64,000 nucleotides of DNA from Streptomyces sp. CCM_MD2014 (lineage in GTDB: Bacteria; Actinomycetota; Actinomycetes; Streptomycetales; Streptomycetaceae), in the NCBI RefSeq assembly GCF_000772045.1, contig NZ_CP009754.1, forward strand, positions 3,100,001 to 3,164,000, in the 5' to 3' direction. The first letter of the stretch is position 1. Every line of letters begins with the position of its first letter. Shown here piece after piece: positions 30,979 through 39,573 of this stretch. Both the position numbers and the translations under genes were made by a program. Below the pieces are notes generated by a model. It searched no databases. It worked only from the letters and a program-made list of their open reading frames with translations, and was not told the origin of the DNA.

Positions 30979-31650
30979 TCAGGCGTACGCGGCGATGTCC
31001 TTGACGACGGCGAAGGCCAGCCCGTAGGCGCTCATGCCCCGCCCGTACGCGCCGAGGTGGACGCCCTGATCGGTGGAGCCGGCCAGCACCCAGCCGAACT
31101 CGGACTCCCGGTAGTGGAAGGGCGTCGGCACGCCGTCCACCGGGAGGGAGAGCGTCGTCCAGGCCTCGCCGTCCAGGTCGTCCGCGAGGACCCACGCGGT
31201 CTCGGTCTGCTGCTCCAGCCAGTCGTCGCGCAGGGAGTGGTCCATCTGGCCGGGCCAGGTGAAGGACAGCAGCCCCACTCCGGCGAGCCAGGCCGCCGTG
31301 GACACCGAGGTGGCCTCCAGCAGGCCGGTGCCGTCGGCGCTGCGCCGGTCGGGGTTGGCCGCGACGGTCACGACGACCGCGAACTTCTCCTTGGCGTCCT
31401 GCTCGTCGCCCGCCACGTGCTCGTTGCGCACCGACGGCTCGTCGCCGTGCCCGATCGAACCGTGTTCCACCGCCCCGTCGGCCGCCGTACCGATCTGCAT
31501 CAGCCGCCGCGGTCCCGTGAAGGCCTCGTCGAGGCCGTACCAGGGGAAGGGCGCACGCAGGTAGCCGTCGACCGTCTGCCGGCCCGCGGAGGACTGCGGT
31601 CCGCCCTCCGCGGCCGGCGTCTGCGCGACTGCCCGACTCGTCGTCTCCAT
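30979..31650 (-). CDS. Hypothetical protein, conserved-looking
   Basis: 223 residues beginning METTSRAVAQ. A Thr/Ala/Gly-rich N-terminus precedes a mixed alpha/beta domain with FPWYGLDEAF, MQIGTAADG and a C-terminal Tyr/Gly-rich segment ending DIAAYA. No membrane helix, cysteine cluster or known catalytic motif is visible. Start chosen because GAGGAGG lies upstream; longer frames add an atypical Cys/Arg-rich extension. Location between mrp and tatB suggests a core gene; function not recognised. Confidence 0.72.
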   Translation of the reverse strand: METTSRAVAQTPAAEGGPQSSAGRQTVDGYLRAPFPWYGLDEAFTGPRRLMQIGTAADGAVEHGSIGHGDEPSVRNEHVAGDEQDAKEKFAVVVTVAANPDRRSADGTGLLEATSVSTAAWLAGVGLLSFTWPGQMDHSLRDDWLEQQTETAWVLADDLDGEAWTTLSLPVDGVPTPFHYRESEFGWVLAGSTDQGVHLGAYGRGMSAYGLAFAVVKDIAAYA

Positions 31651-31918
31651 GTGCCCGGACGCCTCCTCGCTCTCGTCGGACCGTGCCCGCCCCCCTTCGG
31701 GCGCACTCGTCCGGTCCGCACAACAACTCGGGCAGCATAGCCACACCGCTGGCGGCAACCGGGGAATCGCCCGGCGCGTGGGCCGCGCGGGCGTCGCCTT
31801 CAGGTCTTGTGCGCCCCGTCCGGAGTATGAGACACGTCACGTTCGCTGGGTGCGGGCCGGACGCGGAGGCCGGACGCGCGGGCGGCGGGACGCGGAGGAG
31901 TGGATCGGGTGGAGTGGA

Positions 31919-32380
31919 TCAGGTGGCGTCCGCGTCGAAGGGCGGGCGGTCGTCGGCGGGCTTGTCGAGCTTCGCGGGAGTCTCGGGCTTCTTCGACATG
32001 TCGATACGGCCGCTGCCGGAGCCGGAGGACGACGAACCGGAGGACGAGGCCTCGGTGTCACGGCCGTGGACCGCGTCCGCGACCTCGGCCATCTCCTTCT
32101 TCAGGTCGAAGCCGTTGCGGATCTCCTTGAGCCCCAGCTCGTCGTTGTCCAGCTGCTTGCGGATGAACGTCTTGGGGTTCAGGTCCTCGAACTCGAAGTC
32201 CTTGAACTCGGGGCCCAGCTCCTGGCGGATGTCCTGCTTGGCGCTGTCCGAGAACTCCCGGATCTTCCGGATGGTGCGCGTCACGTCCTGGATGACCTTG
32301 GGGAGCTTGTCCGGACCGAAGACGAGCACGGCGAGGACGACGAGCGTCACCAGCTCTAGTGCGCCTATGTCATTGAACAC
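31919..32380 (-). CDS. tatB: Sec-independent protein translocase subunit TatB
   Basis: 153 residues. One N-terminal membrane helix (IGALELVTLVVLAVLVFGP, about 5-23) ends in the FGPDKLP hinge typical of TatA/B, followed by an amphipathic helix, a long charged helix and a Ser/Gly-rich tail. The Glu near residue 8 in the helix favours TatB over TatA. With TatC it forms the receptor for twin-arginine substrates. The GTG start has AAGGAG seven bases upstream. It follows the HtrA gene, the order also seen in Mycobacterium sigE-rseA-htrA-tatB. Confidence 0.94.
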   Translation of the reverse strand: MFNDIGALELVTLVVLAVLVFGPDKLPKVIQDVTRTIRKIREFSDSAKQDIRQELGPEFKDFEFEDLNPKTFIRKQLDNDELGLKEIRNGFDLKKEMAEVADAVHGRDTEASSSGSSSSGSGSGRIDMSKKPETPAKLDKPADDRPPFDADAT

Positions 32381-32527
32381 CTGAAGCTCCTTGGAATGTC
32401 CGGGCCGCCACCACGGTACCCGCCGACCCCGTCCGACCGGTACCGTCCCGGGGGCCCCGAGCGGGTGTACGTGACCGCTTTCCGAATTGTTTGCCTTCCT
32501 GGCGCCTTGTCGGGACCTGCGCGACGG

Positions 32528-34606
32528 TCAGTCGCCGTCGGCCGAGCCGAGCACCAGTGAGACCTTCGTCTCCTCGCCCTCGCGTTCCAGGGTCAGCTCC
32601 AGACGGTCGCCGGGGCGGTGGGCGCGGGTCTTGACGATGAGTTCCTCGCCGGAGTGCACACGCTGTCCGTCGACCGCGGTGATGACGTCCCCCGGCTCGA
32701 TGCCGGCCTTGGCGCCGGGGCCGCCCGGGGTGACGGCCGGTCCCCCGTCGCTGCCCTTGGCGCCGACGCGGGCGCCGTCACCGGCGTAGCCCATGTCGAG
32801 GGTGATGCCGATGACCGGGTGGGTGGCCCTGCCGGTGTTGATCAGTTCCTCGGCGACGCGCTTGCCCTGGTTGATGGGGATGGCGAAGCCGAGGCCTATG
32901 GAACCGGCCTGGCCGCCGTCCGACTCGGCGCTGCCGCTGTCGGCGGAGCGGATGGCGGAGTTGATGCCGATGGCCCGGCCCTGGCCGTCCAGGAGGGGGC
33001 CGCCGGAGTTGCCGGGGTTGATGGGCGCGTCGGTCTGGAGCGCGTCGACGTAGGAGACGTCGCTGCCGTCGCCCTCCTCGCCGCCGGCGGTGATGGGCCG
33101 TTCCTTCGCGCTGATGATGCCGGAGGTGACCGTGCCGGCCAGGTCGAAGGGGGCGCCGATGGCGACGACGGGGTCGCCGACCCGTACGTTGTCGGAGTTG
33201 CCGAGGGGCATCGGAGTGAGGCCGCTGACGCCCTTGACCTTCACCACGGCGAGGTCGTACCCGCTGTCCCGGCCGACGACCGTGGCCTCGGCGGTGTCGC
33301 CGCTGTTGAAGGTCACGGTTATCTCGCCGCCGGAGCCGGCGGGCTCCACGACGTGGTTGTTGGTGAGGATGTGGCCGCGGTCGTCGAGGACGAACCCGGT
33401 GCCGGTGCCGGCCGCCTCGCTGCCGCTCACGTGCAGGGTCACCACGCTGGGCAGGGCCCGCGCGGCGATGCCCGCGACGCTGTCCGGAGCCCGCTCCGCC
33501 GCCTCGGGAGCGGCCTGCGGCAGCTCCACCGTGCCCATGCCGCCGTTGCGTTCCAGGTACGCGCCCACGGCGCCGCCGAGGCCGCCGGAGACCAGGGCGA
33601 TGAGCAGGGCCCCGCCGACCAGCGTCCTCGTCGCCCGCCGGCCCCTCCGCCTCGGCGGCTGGCCGGCCGCTTCCTGGTGCCGGGCCGCGGAGGCGGCCCA
33701 GGGGTCGTAACGCCCCCACGGATCGGCGGAGGGCTCGACCCCGGGTGCCGGGGTCGCCGGACCCGCCCACGGGTCGGGGGCCGACGGCGGGTCCGCGAAC
33801 GCCGGGTCGGGAGCCACGCCCGGAGGCGCAGACGGCGCCGGTACGGCCGGTGCGGGTACGGCCTGTGCCGGTACGGCCGGGGCGGGCGCCACGCCCGGAG
33901 GCGCAGACGGCGCCGGTACGGCCGGTGCGGGTACGACCGGTGCGGGTACGGCCTGTGCCGGTACGGCCTGTGCCGGTACGGCCGGTGCGGGTACGGCCGG
34001 TGTGTGCGGGGCGGGTTCGTGCGGAGCCGCCGTGACCGTGCCGTGCGCCGGTGTGGCCGCCGCCGGGTGCTGGACCGGCGGAGCGGGGGCCCAGGGGCCC
34101 GGCTCACCGTACGGCGGGGTGCTGTACGGGTCGGGCTCGTGGAGCGGCTTGGGACGCTCGGCGGCCGACGCTCCGTCGACGCCCGGCGCGGGGCCGCTCT
34201 CCGCCGGTGCCTGCGAGCCGGTGTCCACCACCGGACCGGCGTCGGCGTCCGCCTGCCGGTGTACGCCCGCGTCCACCGCCTCCGCAGCCGTGCCGGCGAC
34301 GGCATGGCTGTCGTCGTCGCGGTCGTGGTCGGTGCGCTGACGCGGCCGGGCGTCCGTCGGTTCGTTCCGGTCGGACAGGGGACGGTCCAGCTCGTAGTCC
34401 CCCTCGTCGGTCGCGCGGGGCGGCATCGGGCGTTCCGGCTCGAAGTCGCCGGCCTCGGCGTCCCCGTCGTCGGGGACCGCACCCGCGGCCGTTCCCTCGG
34501 GGGCGGCCGGGCGGGGGCGTTCCAGTTCGAAGTCGCCGTCGGGTGCGTCTTCGGACGCGCGGGGACGACTCCACCACTTCGCCTTCGTGGGCTTCCCCTC
34601 GTTCAT
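32528..34606 (-). CDS. HtrA/DegP-type serine protease, membrane-anchored, with PDZ domain
   Basis: 692 residues. About 300 cytosolic residues rich in Asp/Glu and then Pro/Ala/Val repeats precede one membrane helix (TLVGGALLIALVSGGLGGAV, about 322-342). The extracytoplasmic trypsin-like domain has LTNNHVV (His), DSGYDLAVVKV (Asp) and GNSGGPL (Ser, about 525), and a C-terminal PDZ domain with GIEPGDVI. It degrades or chaperones misfolded envelope proteins. ATG preceded by GGGGGAGAAC. Downstream of the ECF sigma and anti-sigma genes, so it is probably a member of that regulon and may cleave the anti-sigma factor. Confidence 0.94.
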   Translation of the reverse strand: MNEGKPTKAKWWSRPRASEDAPDGDFELERPRPAAPEGTAAGAVPDDGDAEAGDFEPERPMPPRATDEGDYELDRPLSDRNEPTDARPRQRTDHDRDDDSHAVAGTAAEAVDAGVHRQADADAGPVVDTGSQAPAESGPAPGVDGASAAERPKPLHEPDPYSTPPYGEPGPWAPAPPVQHPAAATPAHGTVTAAPHEPAPHTPAVPAPAVPAQAVPAQAVPAPVVPAPAVPAPSAPPGVAPAPAVPAQAVPAPAVPAPSAPPGVAPDPAFADPPSAPDPWAGPATPAPGVEPSADPWGRYDPWAASAARHQEAAGQPPRRRGRRATRTLVGGALLIALVSGGLGGAVGAYLERNGGMGTVELPQAAPEAAERAPDSVAGIAARALPSVVTLHVSGSEAAGTGTGFVLDDRGHILTNNHVVEPAGSGGEITVTFNSGDTAEATVVGRDSGYDLAVVKVKGVSGLTPMPLGNSDNVRVGDPVVAIGAPFDLAGTVTSGIISAKERPITAGGEEGDGSDVSYVDALQTDAPINPGNSGGPLLDGQGRAIGINSAIRSADSGSAESDGGQAGSIGLGFAIPINQGKRVAEELINTGRATHPVIGITLDMGYAGDGARVGAKGSDGGPAVTPGGPGAKAGIEPGDVITAVDGQRVHSGEELIVKTRAHRPGDRLELTLEREGEETKVSLVLGSADGD
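33813..34009 (-). repeat. Pro-rich coding minisatellite in the HtrA gene
   Basis: 15-nt units (GGTACGGCCGGTGCG and variants) encode repeating AVPAP/AVPAQ. A larger block starting at 33813 recurs at 33888, a 75-nt period. All changes keep frame. Confidence 0.9.
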
Positions 34607-34715
34607 GTTCTCCCCCGCAGCTGACCGCAGATCGTCGGCACCCAGGTCCTGTCGGCCCAGGGCTCTGGCGCCACCCCGGATTCAATCAGGTTCGCGGACC
34701 GGCGCGCAGATCCCT

Positions 34716-35708
34716 TCAGCGAACCGGAGGGTAGGACGCGGCGGGGGAAGCCGCCGGGTAGGGGGAGGGCACCGCGTCGGGCGCGGCGAGCAAGCGCGGC
34801 GGCCTGACCTCGTCGGCCGCCGCCCAGGAGCTCAGGGAGAGCGGCGGGACCGCCTCCAGCGGGCGTATCAGCGGGGACATGGCGGCGGCGCCGGCCGTCA
34901 CCGGAGTGGTCAGTGCCCGCACGGCCTGCTGTCGTGCGTCGCCTGCGGCGGGGGCGGGCATCCCGGGCAGCAGCGGTGCGGCGGCCTCGGTGGGGGCTAC
35001 GGGGGTGTCGCCCAGAGTCCGCTGGCCCTGCCCGAGCAGGGGGCCGCCCGTGCGGCGGCGCTGGCTCTCGGACCCGGTGGCCGCCGCCGAGCCCGGGGTC
35101 CGCATCGGCGTCACGTTGCTGCCGCTGCCCGAGCCGCGGGCCTCGGTGGTGGTGTCCGGAGTACCGAGGGTGACGCCGCCGAGTGCGATCGCGGCCAGCG
35201 ACACCGCCCCGGCGGCGGCGAAGGCGAACCGCAGACCGCGCGAGGCCGAGCGTTCGGACTCCTGCCTGTGCACGTCGTGGATCCGGAAGCCGCCACGTCC
35301 CTGGGAGGAGGCCGGCAGAACCGAGGCGTGCGACCCGGCGGGGACGTAGTCGAACTCGAACCGCTCGCCCCGCCGCGTGCCGAAGACGCCGGAGTCCGCG
35401 GAGGCCCCGAACCCACCGGGCAGCCCGGCGAACGGCGAGCCGCCGCCGTCCGTGTCACCGCCGCCGGGGAGCCCCTGGAGGCGGGCCAGGAAGCTCTCGG
35501 ACGGGGCCGGCGGGGCCGCTTCGGCGAAGACGTTCTTCAACCGGCGCTGCGCGTCGACCTCCGCCTTGCACTTCGGGCAGGTCGCCACGTGCGCCAGCAC
35601 GCGCTCACGCGCGTCATGACCGAGCTCTCCGTCCACCAGGGCGGAGAGTCGGTCTCCCAGATGCTGCTCTGCGAGGTGTCCCTCGGACTGAGGCCGTGAT
35701 CCACTCAC
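34716..35708 (-). CDS. Zinc-binding anti-sigma factor (RseA-like)
   Basis: 330 residues. The N-terminus has the zinc anti-sigma motif HVATCPKC (H-x3-C-x2-C, about residues 40-47) after [19 protein letters not shown] variable linker follows, then one membrane helix ([21 protein letters not shown], about 178-198) and a Pro/Ala-rich extracytoplasmic region ending SYPPVR. It should bind and silence the sigma factor encoded immediately upstream. The GTG start shares GTGA with the sigma stop codon, coupling their translation one to one. HtrA downstream is a candidate for stress-induced processing. Confidence 0.92.
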   Translation of the reverse strand: MSGSRPQSEGHLAEQHLGDRLSALVDGELGHDARERVLAHVATCPKCKAEVDAQRRLKNVFAEAAPPAPSESFLARLQGLPGGGDTDGGGSPFAGLPGGFGASADSGVFGTRRGERFEFDYVPAGSHASVLPASSQGRGGFRIHDVHRQESERSASRGLRFAFAAAGAVSLAAIALGGVTLGTPDTTTEARGSGSGSNVTPMRTPGSAAATGSESQRRRTGGPLLGQGQRTLGDTPVAPTEAAAPLLPGMPAPAAGDARQQAVRALTTPVTAGAAAMSPLIRPLEAVPPLSLSSWAAADEVRPPRLLAAPDAVPSPYPAASPAASYPPVR

Positions 35709-36592
35709 GCGCTCGTGCCCCCTCCTCCCAGTGCGGGAACGCCGACCGCGAACGAGCGACGGTCGGCGCGCGCCTTCGGCGAACGGTGGGCGAGCGCCTT
35801 GCGCAGCTGGGAACGGCCGCGGTGGATGCGGGAGCGGACCGTGCCGAGCTTGACGCCGAGGGTCGCGGCGATCTCCTCGTACGACAGGCCCTCGATGTCG
35901 CACAGGACGACGGCGGCACGGAACTCGGGCGCGAGGGTGTCCAGGGCCTGCTGGACGTCCGCGTCGAAGTGGGCGTCGTGGAAGAGCTGCTGGGGGGTGG
36001 GCTCCCTGCTCGGCAGCCGCTCGGCCGCGTCGTCGCCGAGCGCGTCGAACCGGATGCGCTGCTTGCGGCGGACCATGTCGAGGAAGAGGTTGGTGGTGAT
36101 GCGGTGCAGCCAGCCCTCGAAGGTGCCCGGCGTGTAGGTCGACAGCGAGCGGAAGACGCGGACGAAGACCTCCTGGGTGAGGTCCTCGGCGTCGTGCTGG
36201 TTGCCCGTGAGGCGGTAGGCGAGGCGGTAGACCCGGCCGCTGTGGGTGCTGACGATCTCCTCCCAGGAGGGCGGAGTCCACGCAGGCCCGTCCGCGTCGC
36301 CTGCGAAGGTCGCGGTCTGGCCGTGTCCCGTGGGACCGTCGGCGTGGCGGTGGTCAGCAGCGGTGTCGTTCACGGATTTCGGCCTGCCTGCCGATCCGAG
36401 GAAGCGCCTCAGCACTCCGCCCCGATCCGCGGGTGCGGCCGCACCTCCCCTGTCGGCTCTGGTGGTGTCCAGTGGAGCCCCTACCATAGCCACCTCGCCC
36501 GTTAGCTCCGGATAAGCGGTTTTACGAGAATTTGATCTGGGCCGGTACGGCTCGTCCGCCCGCGTCGCCGCGTGCCCGGCGCTCTGCTCCAT
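35705..36592 (-). CDS. ECF sigma factor (mycobacterial SigE-like)
   Basis: 295 residues from the ATG with GGGGGAGGA six bases upstream; a second good start (ATG at 36487, GAGGTGG upstream) would give 260 residues, so two forms may be made. After a poorly conserved N-terminus, region 2 spans about 115-175 ([22 protein letters not shown]) and region 4 about 215-265 ([18 protein letters not shown]). Directs polymerase to envelope-stress promoters. An ECF-type promoter motif lies upstream, implying autoregulation. Operon order sigma, anti-sigma, HtrA, TatB parallels M. tuberculosis sigE. This is not Streptomyces sigE (cell-wall regulator). Confidence 0.93.
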   Translation of the reverse strand: MEQSAGHAATRADEPYRPRSNSRKTAYPELTGEVAMVGAPLDTTRADRGGAAAPADRGGVLRRFLGSAGRPKSVNDTAADHRHADGPTGHGQTATFAGDADGPAWTPPSWEEIVSTHSGRVYRLAYRLTGNQHDAEDLTQEVFVRVFRSLSTYTPGTFEGWLHRITTNLFLDMVRRKQRIRFDALGDDAAERLPSREPTPQQLFHDAHFDADVQQALDTLAPEFRAAVVLCDIEGLSYEEIAATLGVKLGTVRSRIHRGRSQLRKALAHRSPKARADRRSFAVGVPALGGGGTSA

Positions 36593-36662
36593 CGCCGTCC
36601 TCCCCCGTCGCGGCCGCGGCCGCTCGCCCGCCTCTTCGCCCGTCTGCTGCTTCCCCCCTTTA

Positions 36663-36689
36663 AACGACTGGTCCCATCTGCGGGTTCCC
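36663..36689 (-). promoter_or_regulatory. ECF-type promoter upstream of the ECF sigma gene
   Basis: On the minus strand GGGAACC (36689-36683) is followed after 16 nt by CGTTTA (CGTT at 36666-36663), matching the GGAAC-N16-CGTT pattern of sigma-E/H type ECF promoters. Transcription would start about 60 nt before the sigma start codon. The plus-strand O-methyltransferase begins about 50 nt away in the other direction. Confidence 0.65.
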
Positions 36690-36741
36690 GACGCCAACGG
36701 ATACAGTCACGCCGAGGCAACGACGGGGACAGGAGAGGGTC

Positions 36742-37374
36742 ATTACCGGCAACCGGCAGACGAGCTGGGCGTTCGCCGACGCCTATGTCGCCGAGGACGA
36801 CGCGCTGCTCTGGGCACGCGACCGGGCCCGCGAGGCGGGCCTGCGCTCGGTGACCCCGGGCACGGGCTCCGCCCTGGGGTTGCTCGCCGCCGCCGTGGAC
36901 GCCAAGGCGGTCGCGGAGATCGGCACCGGCTGCGGCGTCTCCGGGATCCATCTGCTGCACGGCATGCGGCCGGACGGCGTACTGACCACGGTCGATCCGG
37001 AGCCGGAGCACCAGCAGTTCGCCCGCCAGGCCTTCCGGGCCGCGGGCTTCGCCAGCAACCGGGCCCGGTTCATCCCCGGCCGCGCCCTGGACGTGCTGCC
37101 CCGCCTCGCGGACGCCGGGTACGACCTCGTCTTCTGCGACGGCGACCGCCTGGAGTACCTGGACTACCTCGCTGAATCGTTGCGCCTGCTGCGTCCGGGG
37201 GGCCTCGTCGCCTTCGAGGGCGTCTTCGGCGCCGGCCGCACGATCGACTCGGGACCGCAGCCCACCGAGGTGCTGAGGGTACGGGAACTGCTGCGTGCGG
37301 TGCGGGAGAGCCAGGAACTGGTGCCGTCCCTGCTGCCGGTCGGCGACGGGCTGCTGTGCGCCGTGAAGCGCTGA
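36742..37374 (+). CDS. SAM-dependent O-methyltransferase, probable ATT start
   Basis: 210 residues of the catechol/caffeoyl O-methyltransferase type: VAEIGTGCGVSGIHLL (SAM motif I, about 55), VLTTVDPEPEHQ (motif II) and YDLVFCDGD (motif IV, metal-binding-like). No ATG, GTG or TTG occurs in frame at the expected N-terminus. The reading frame ITGNRQTSWAFADAYVAEDD begins at ATT with AGGAGAGG and correct spacing just upstream. The next GTG (36850) would delete the N-terminal helices. Divergent from the ECF sigma gene as in Mycobacterium (Rv1220c). Substrate unknown. Confidence 0.85.
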   Translation: MTGNRQTSWAFADAYVAEDDALLWARDRAREAGLRSVTPGTGSALGLLAAAVDAKAVAEIGTGCGVSGIHLLHGMRPDGVLTTVDPEPEHQQFARQAFRAAGFASNRARFIPGRALDVLPRLADAGYDLVFCDGDRLEYLDYLAESLRLLRPGGLVAFEGVFGAGRTIDSGPQPTEVLRVRELLRAVRESQELVPSLLPVGDGLLCAVKR

Positions 37375-37436
37375 GGAATTGCGCGGAGCGCCGGGGAATG
37401 CCCGGGGCTCCGGAGAATGCCGTCACAAAACAATCA

Positions 37437-37462
37437 CCCCGGCACCAGGTGCGGTACCGGGG
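37437..37462. terminator. Stem-loop terminator between convergent genes
   Basis: CCCCGG/CCGGGG stem with inner pairs ACC/GGT after one mismatch. A second weaker hairpin (37385-37411, GGAGC/GCTCC) lies just upstream. Both separate the O-methyltransferase and DUF3117 genes. Confidence 0.7.
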
Positions 37463-37490
37463 CGACTGAACGGGTATGGTCGCTCGCGCG

Positions 37491-37658
37491 TCAGCCGACG
37501 ACCTTCTTGAGGGCGTCGCCGAGCGCGTCGGCCTCATCGGGGGTCAGCTCGACGACGAGCCGCCCGCCGCCTTCGAGCGGAACGCGCATGACGATGCCCC
37601 GCCCCTCCTTGGTCACCTCGAGCGGGCCGTCGCCCGTCCGCGGCTTCATGGCCGCCAT
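37491..37658 (-). CDS. DUF3117 family protein
   Basis: 55-residue protein starting MAAMKPRTGDGPLEVTKEG, with GIVMRVPLEGGGRLVVELTP and a short C-terminal helix ending KKVVG. This is the complete actinobacterial DUF3117 family (mycobacterial Rv1211), highly conserved and of unknown function; no membrane segment. The ATG has a GGAAGGGG site upstream; a second ATG three codons in is possible. Confidence 0.92.
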   Translation of the reverse strand: MAAMKPRTGDGPLEVTKEGRGIVMRVPLEGGGRLVVELTPDEADALGDALKKVVG

Positions 37659-38029
37659 GCTCGTTCCCCTTCCTGATACCAGCTCACCGTCACCGCCGAC
37701 GGCCCCTGAGGGCACGCGCAATCCGGCTTGGACGCGCGACACCGGCATCGAACACATTGCTTCCCAGCCATTATCCCGCATCCCAGGACCCGATGACCAA
37801 CATCAGTCGGCATCGCTTGGGCAACGCGCGCGAGCAAAACCACTCAATTCGGCGATGTGACTGCGATACTGCGCGCCCTCGCCCACTTCCGCCGAATGGA
37901 TACGGACCGGAATTCTTTGACGCAGGTCACATCGCCCGGGCGATCCGTTCCCGGTGATCTCCGTCATGCTGTCTCACGGACACACGCCGGACGCAGACCA
38001 CTGCATGCCACTACGCGGAGGGGATCTCC
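37659..38029. other. 371-nt divergent intergenic region
   Basis: No gene seen. It is less GC-rich than its surroundings and must carry the promoters of DUF3117 and the crotonase gene. TTGACG (37917-37922) is a -35-like element, but no matching -10 box is evident 16-18 nt downstream. No clear dyad operator was found. Confidence 0.5.
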
Positions 38030-38833
38030 ATGGCCGACACCGTGCTCTACGAGGTGAGCGACGGGCTCGCGACGATCACGCTGAACCGCCCCGAGGCGAT
38101 GAACGCGCTGAACATCGAGACCAAGGTCGCGCTCCGGGAGGCGGTGCGCTCCGCGGCGGCGGACGACGCCGTACGGGCGGTGCTGCTGACCGCGGCGGGC
38201 GAGCGGGCGTTCTGCGTCGGCCAGGACCTGAAGGAGCACATCGGGCTGCTGGCCGCCGACCGGGAGAGCGGCTCGGGCCGGACGATGAGCACGGTGAGTG
38301 AGCACTACAACCCGATCGTGCGGGCGCTCGCCGGGGCCCCGAAGCCGGTGGTCGCGGCCGTGAACGGCGTGGCGGCCGGGGCGGGCCTCGGTTTCGCGCT
38401 GGCGGCGGACTACCGGATCGTCGCGGACACGGCGGCGTTCAACACCTCCTTCGCCGGGGTGGCGCTCACCGCGGACTCCGGCATCTCCTGGACGCTGCCG
38501 CGCGTCGTCGGTCCCGGGCGCGCCGCCGACCTGCTGCTCTTCCCGCGCAGCATCAAGGCGCGGGAGGCGTACGAACTGGGCATCGCCAGCCGGGTCGTCC
38601 CCGCCGCCGACCTGCGCGCCGAGGCCGAGAAGACGGCGCGGACGCTGGCCGAGGGTCCGACGGTGGCGTACGCGGCGATGAAGGAGGCGGTGGGGTACGG
38701 GCTGACGCACTCCCTCTCCGAGACGCTCGACAAGGAGGACGAGCTGCAATCGCGGGCGGGGTCCTCCGAGGACCACGCGATCGCGGTGCGGGCGTTCGTG
38801 GAGAAGGCGAAGCCGACATACCTGGGCCGGTAG
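38030..38833 (+). CDS. Enoyl-CoA hydratase/isomerase (crotonase family)
   Basis: 267 residues. The crotonase fold is shown by ITLNRPEAMNALN near the start, FCVGQDLKE (oxyanion region, about 64), and AAVNGVAAGAGLGFALAADYRIV (about 105-127). Ends in a basic, Tyr-containing tail. It hydrates or isomerises an acyl-CoA; the absence of the two glutamates typical of fatty-acid enoyl-CoA hydratases at the expected positions (AADYRIV..., SGISWTLP) leaves the reaction open, and PaaG-type isomerase is possible. ATG with GGAGGGG seven bases upstream. Confidence 0.9.
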   Translation: MADTVLYEVSDGLATITLNRPEAMNALNIETKVALREAVRSAAADDAVRAVLLTAAGERAFCVGQDLKEHIGLLAADRESGSGRTMSTVSEHYNPIVRALAGAPKPVVAAVNGVAAGAGLGFALAADYRIVADTAAFNTSFAGVALTADSGISWTLPRVVGPGRAADLLLFPRSIKAREAYELGIASRVVPAADLRAEAEKTARTLAEGPTVAYAAMKEAVGYGLTHSLSETLDKEDELQSRAGSSEDHAIAVRAFVEKAKPTYLGR

Positions 38834-38988
38834 GCCGCCGACGGAGGCGGCCGGCCGTCACGGGCGACCGGGCGGGGAAGGCACGCCGGTGCGGCATACG
38901 CCCCCGCGCCTGGCCGGCAGCGGGCGTCCGGGGGCCGGTTTGCGGGCGACCGGCAGCGGCGTACCGCCAAAGGCGGGCGACCGGTGGC

Positions 38989-39573
38989 TCAGGCGCGGCG
39001 GGCCACGCACGTCGCCAGGTGGTCGTCGACCAGTCCGCACGCCTGCATCAGCGCGTACGCCGTCGTCGGGCCGACGAAGCGCAGGCCCCGCTTCTTCAGG
39101 GCCTTGGACAGCGCCGTCGATTCCGGTGTGACGGCCGGGACGTCGGCGAGGGTCTTCGGGACCGGCCGGCCGGCCGGGTCCGGGGCGTGCGACCAGATCA
39201 GCTCGTCCAGGTCGCCCGCGGCCCAGTCGGCCAGTACGCGCGCGTTGGCGAGGGTCGCGTCGATCTTGGCGCGGTTGCGGATGATGCCGGCGTCGGCGAG
39301 CAGGCGCTCGCGGTCGGCGTCGGTGAAGGCGGCGACCCTGGCGATCTCGAAGCCGGCGAAGGCGCTGCGGAAGCCGGGGCGGCGGCGCAGGATGGTGATC
39401 CAGGACAGGCCCGACTGGAAGGCCTCCAGGCTGAGCCGCTCGTACAGGGCGTCGTCGCCGTGGACCGGGCGGCCCCACTCCTCGTCGTGGTACGCGACGT
39501 AGTCCGCGGTGGACAGCGCCCAGGGGCAGCGCAGCGCGCCGTCGGGGCCCGCGACGGCCTCCCCGGCGCTCAC
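38989..39573 (-). CDS. tag: DNA-3-methyladenine glycosylase I
   Basis: 194 residues. LRCPWA near the start, YHDEEWGRPVHGD, LSLEAFQSGLSW (catalytic-type Glu), and the zinc-snap residues (an early Cys plus late His in VDDHLATC) match Tag. Excises 3-methyladenine from alkylated DNA in the cytosol. The GTG start overlaps the stop of the DivIVA-domain gene (GTGA), so they are coupled. Same pairing in Mycobacterium (Rv1209-tagA). Confidence 0.94.
   Translation of the reverse strand: MSAGEAVAGPDGALRCPWALSTADYVAYHDEEWGRPVHGDDALYERLSLEAFQSGLSWITILRRRPGFRSAFAGFEIARVAAFTDADRERLLADAGIIRNRAKIDATLANARVLADWAAGDLDELIWSHAPDPAGRPVPKTLADVPAVTPESTALSKALKKRGLRFVGPTTAYALMQACGLVDDHLATCVARRA

Noticed and set aside
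36850..37374. Starting the O-methyltransferase at GTG 36850
   Set aside because: It would delete the conserved N-terminal helices and lacks a ribosome binding site; ATT at 36742 has an excellent one.
38868..38990. Three CGGGCGACCGG motifs in the gap before tag
   Set aside because: Short GC-rich words expected by chance at this composition; no array or dyad organisation.
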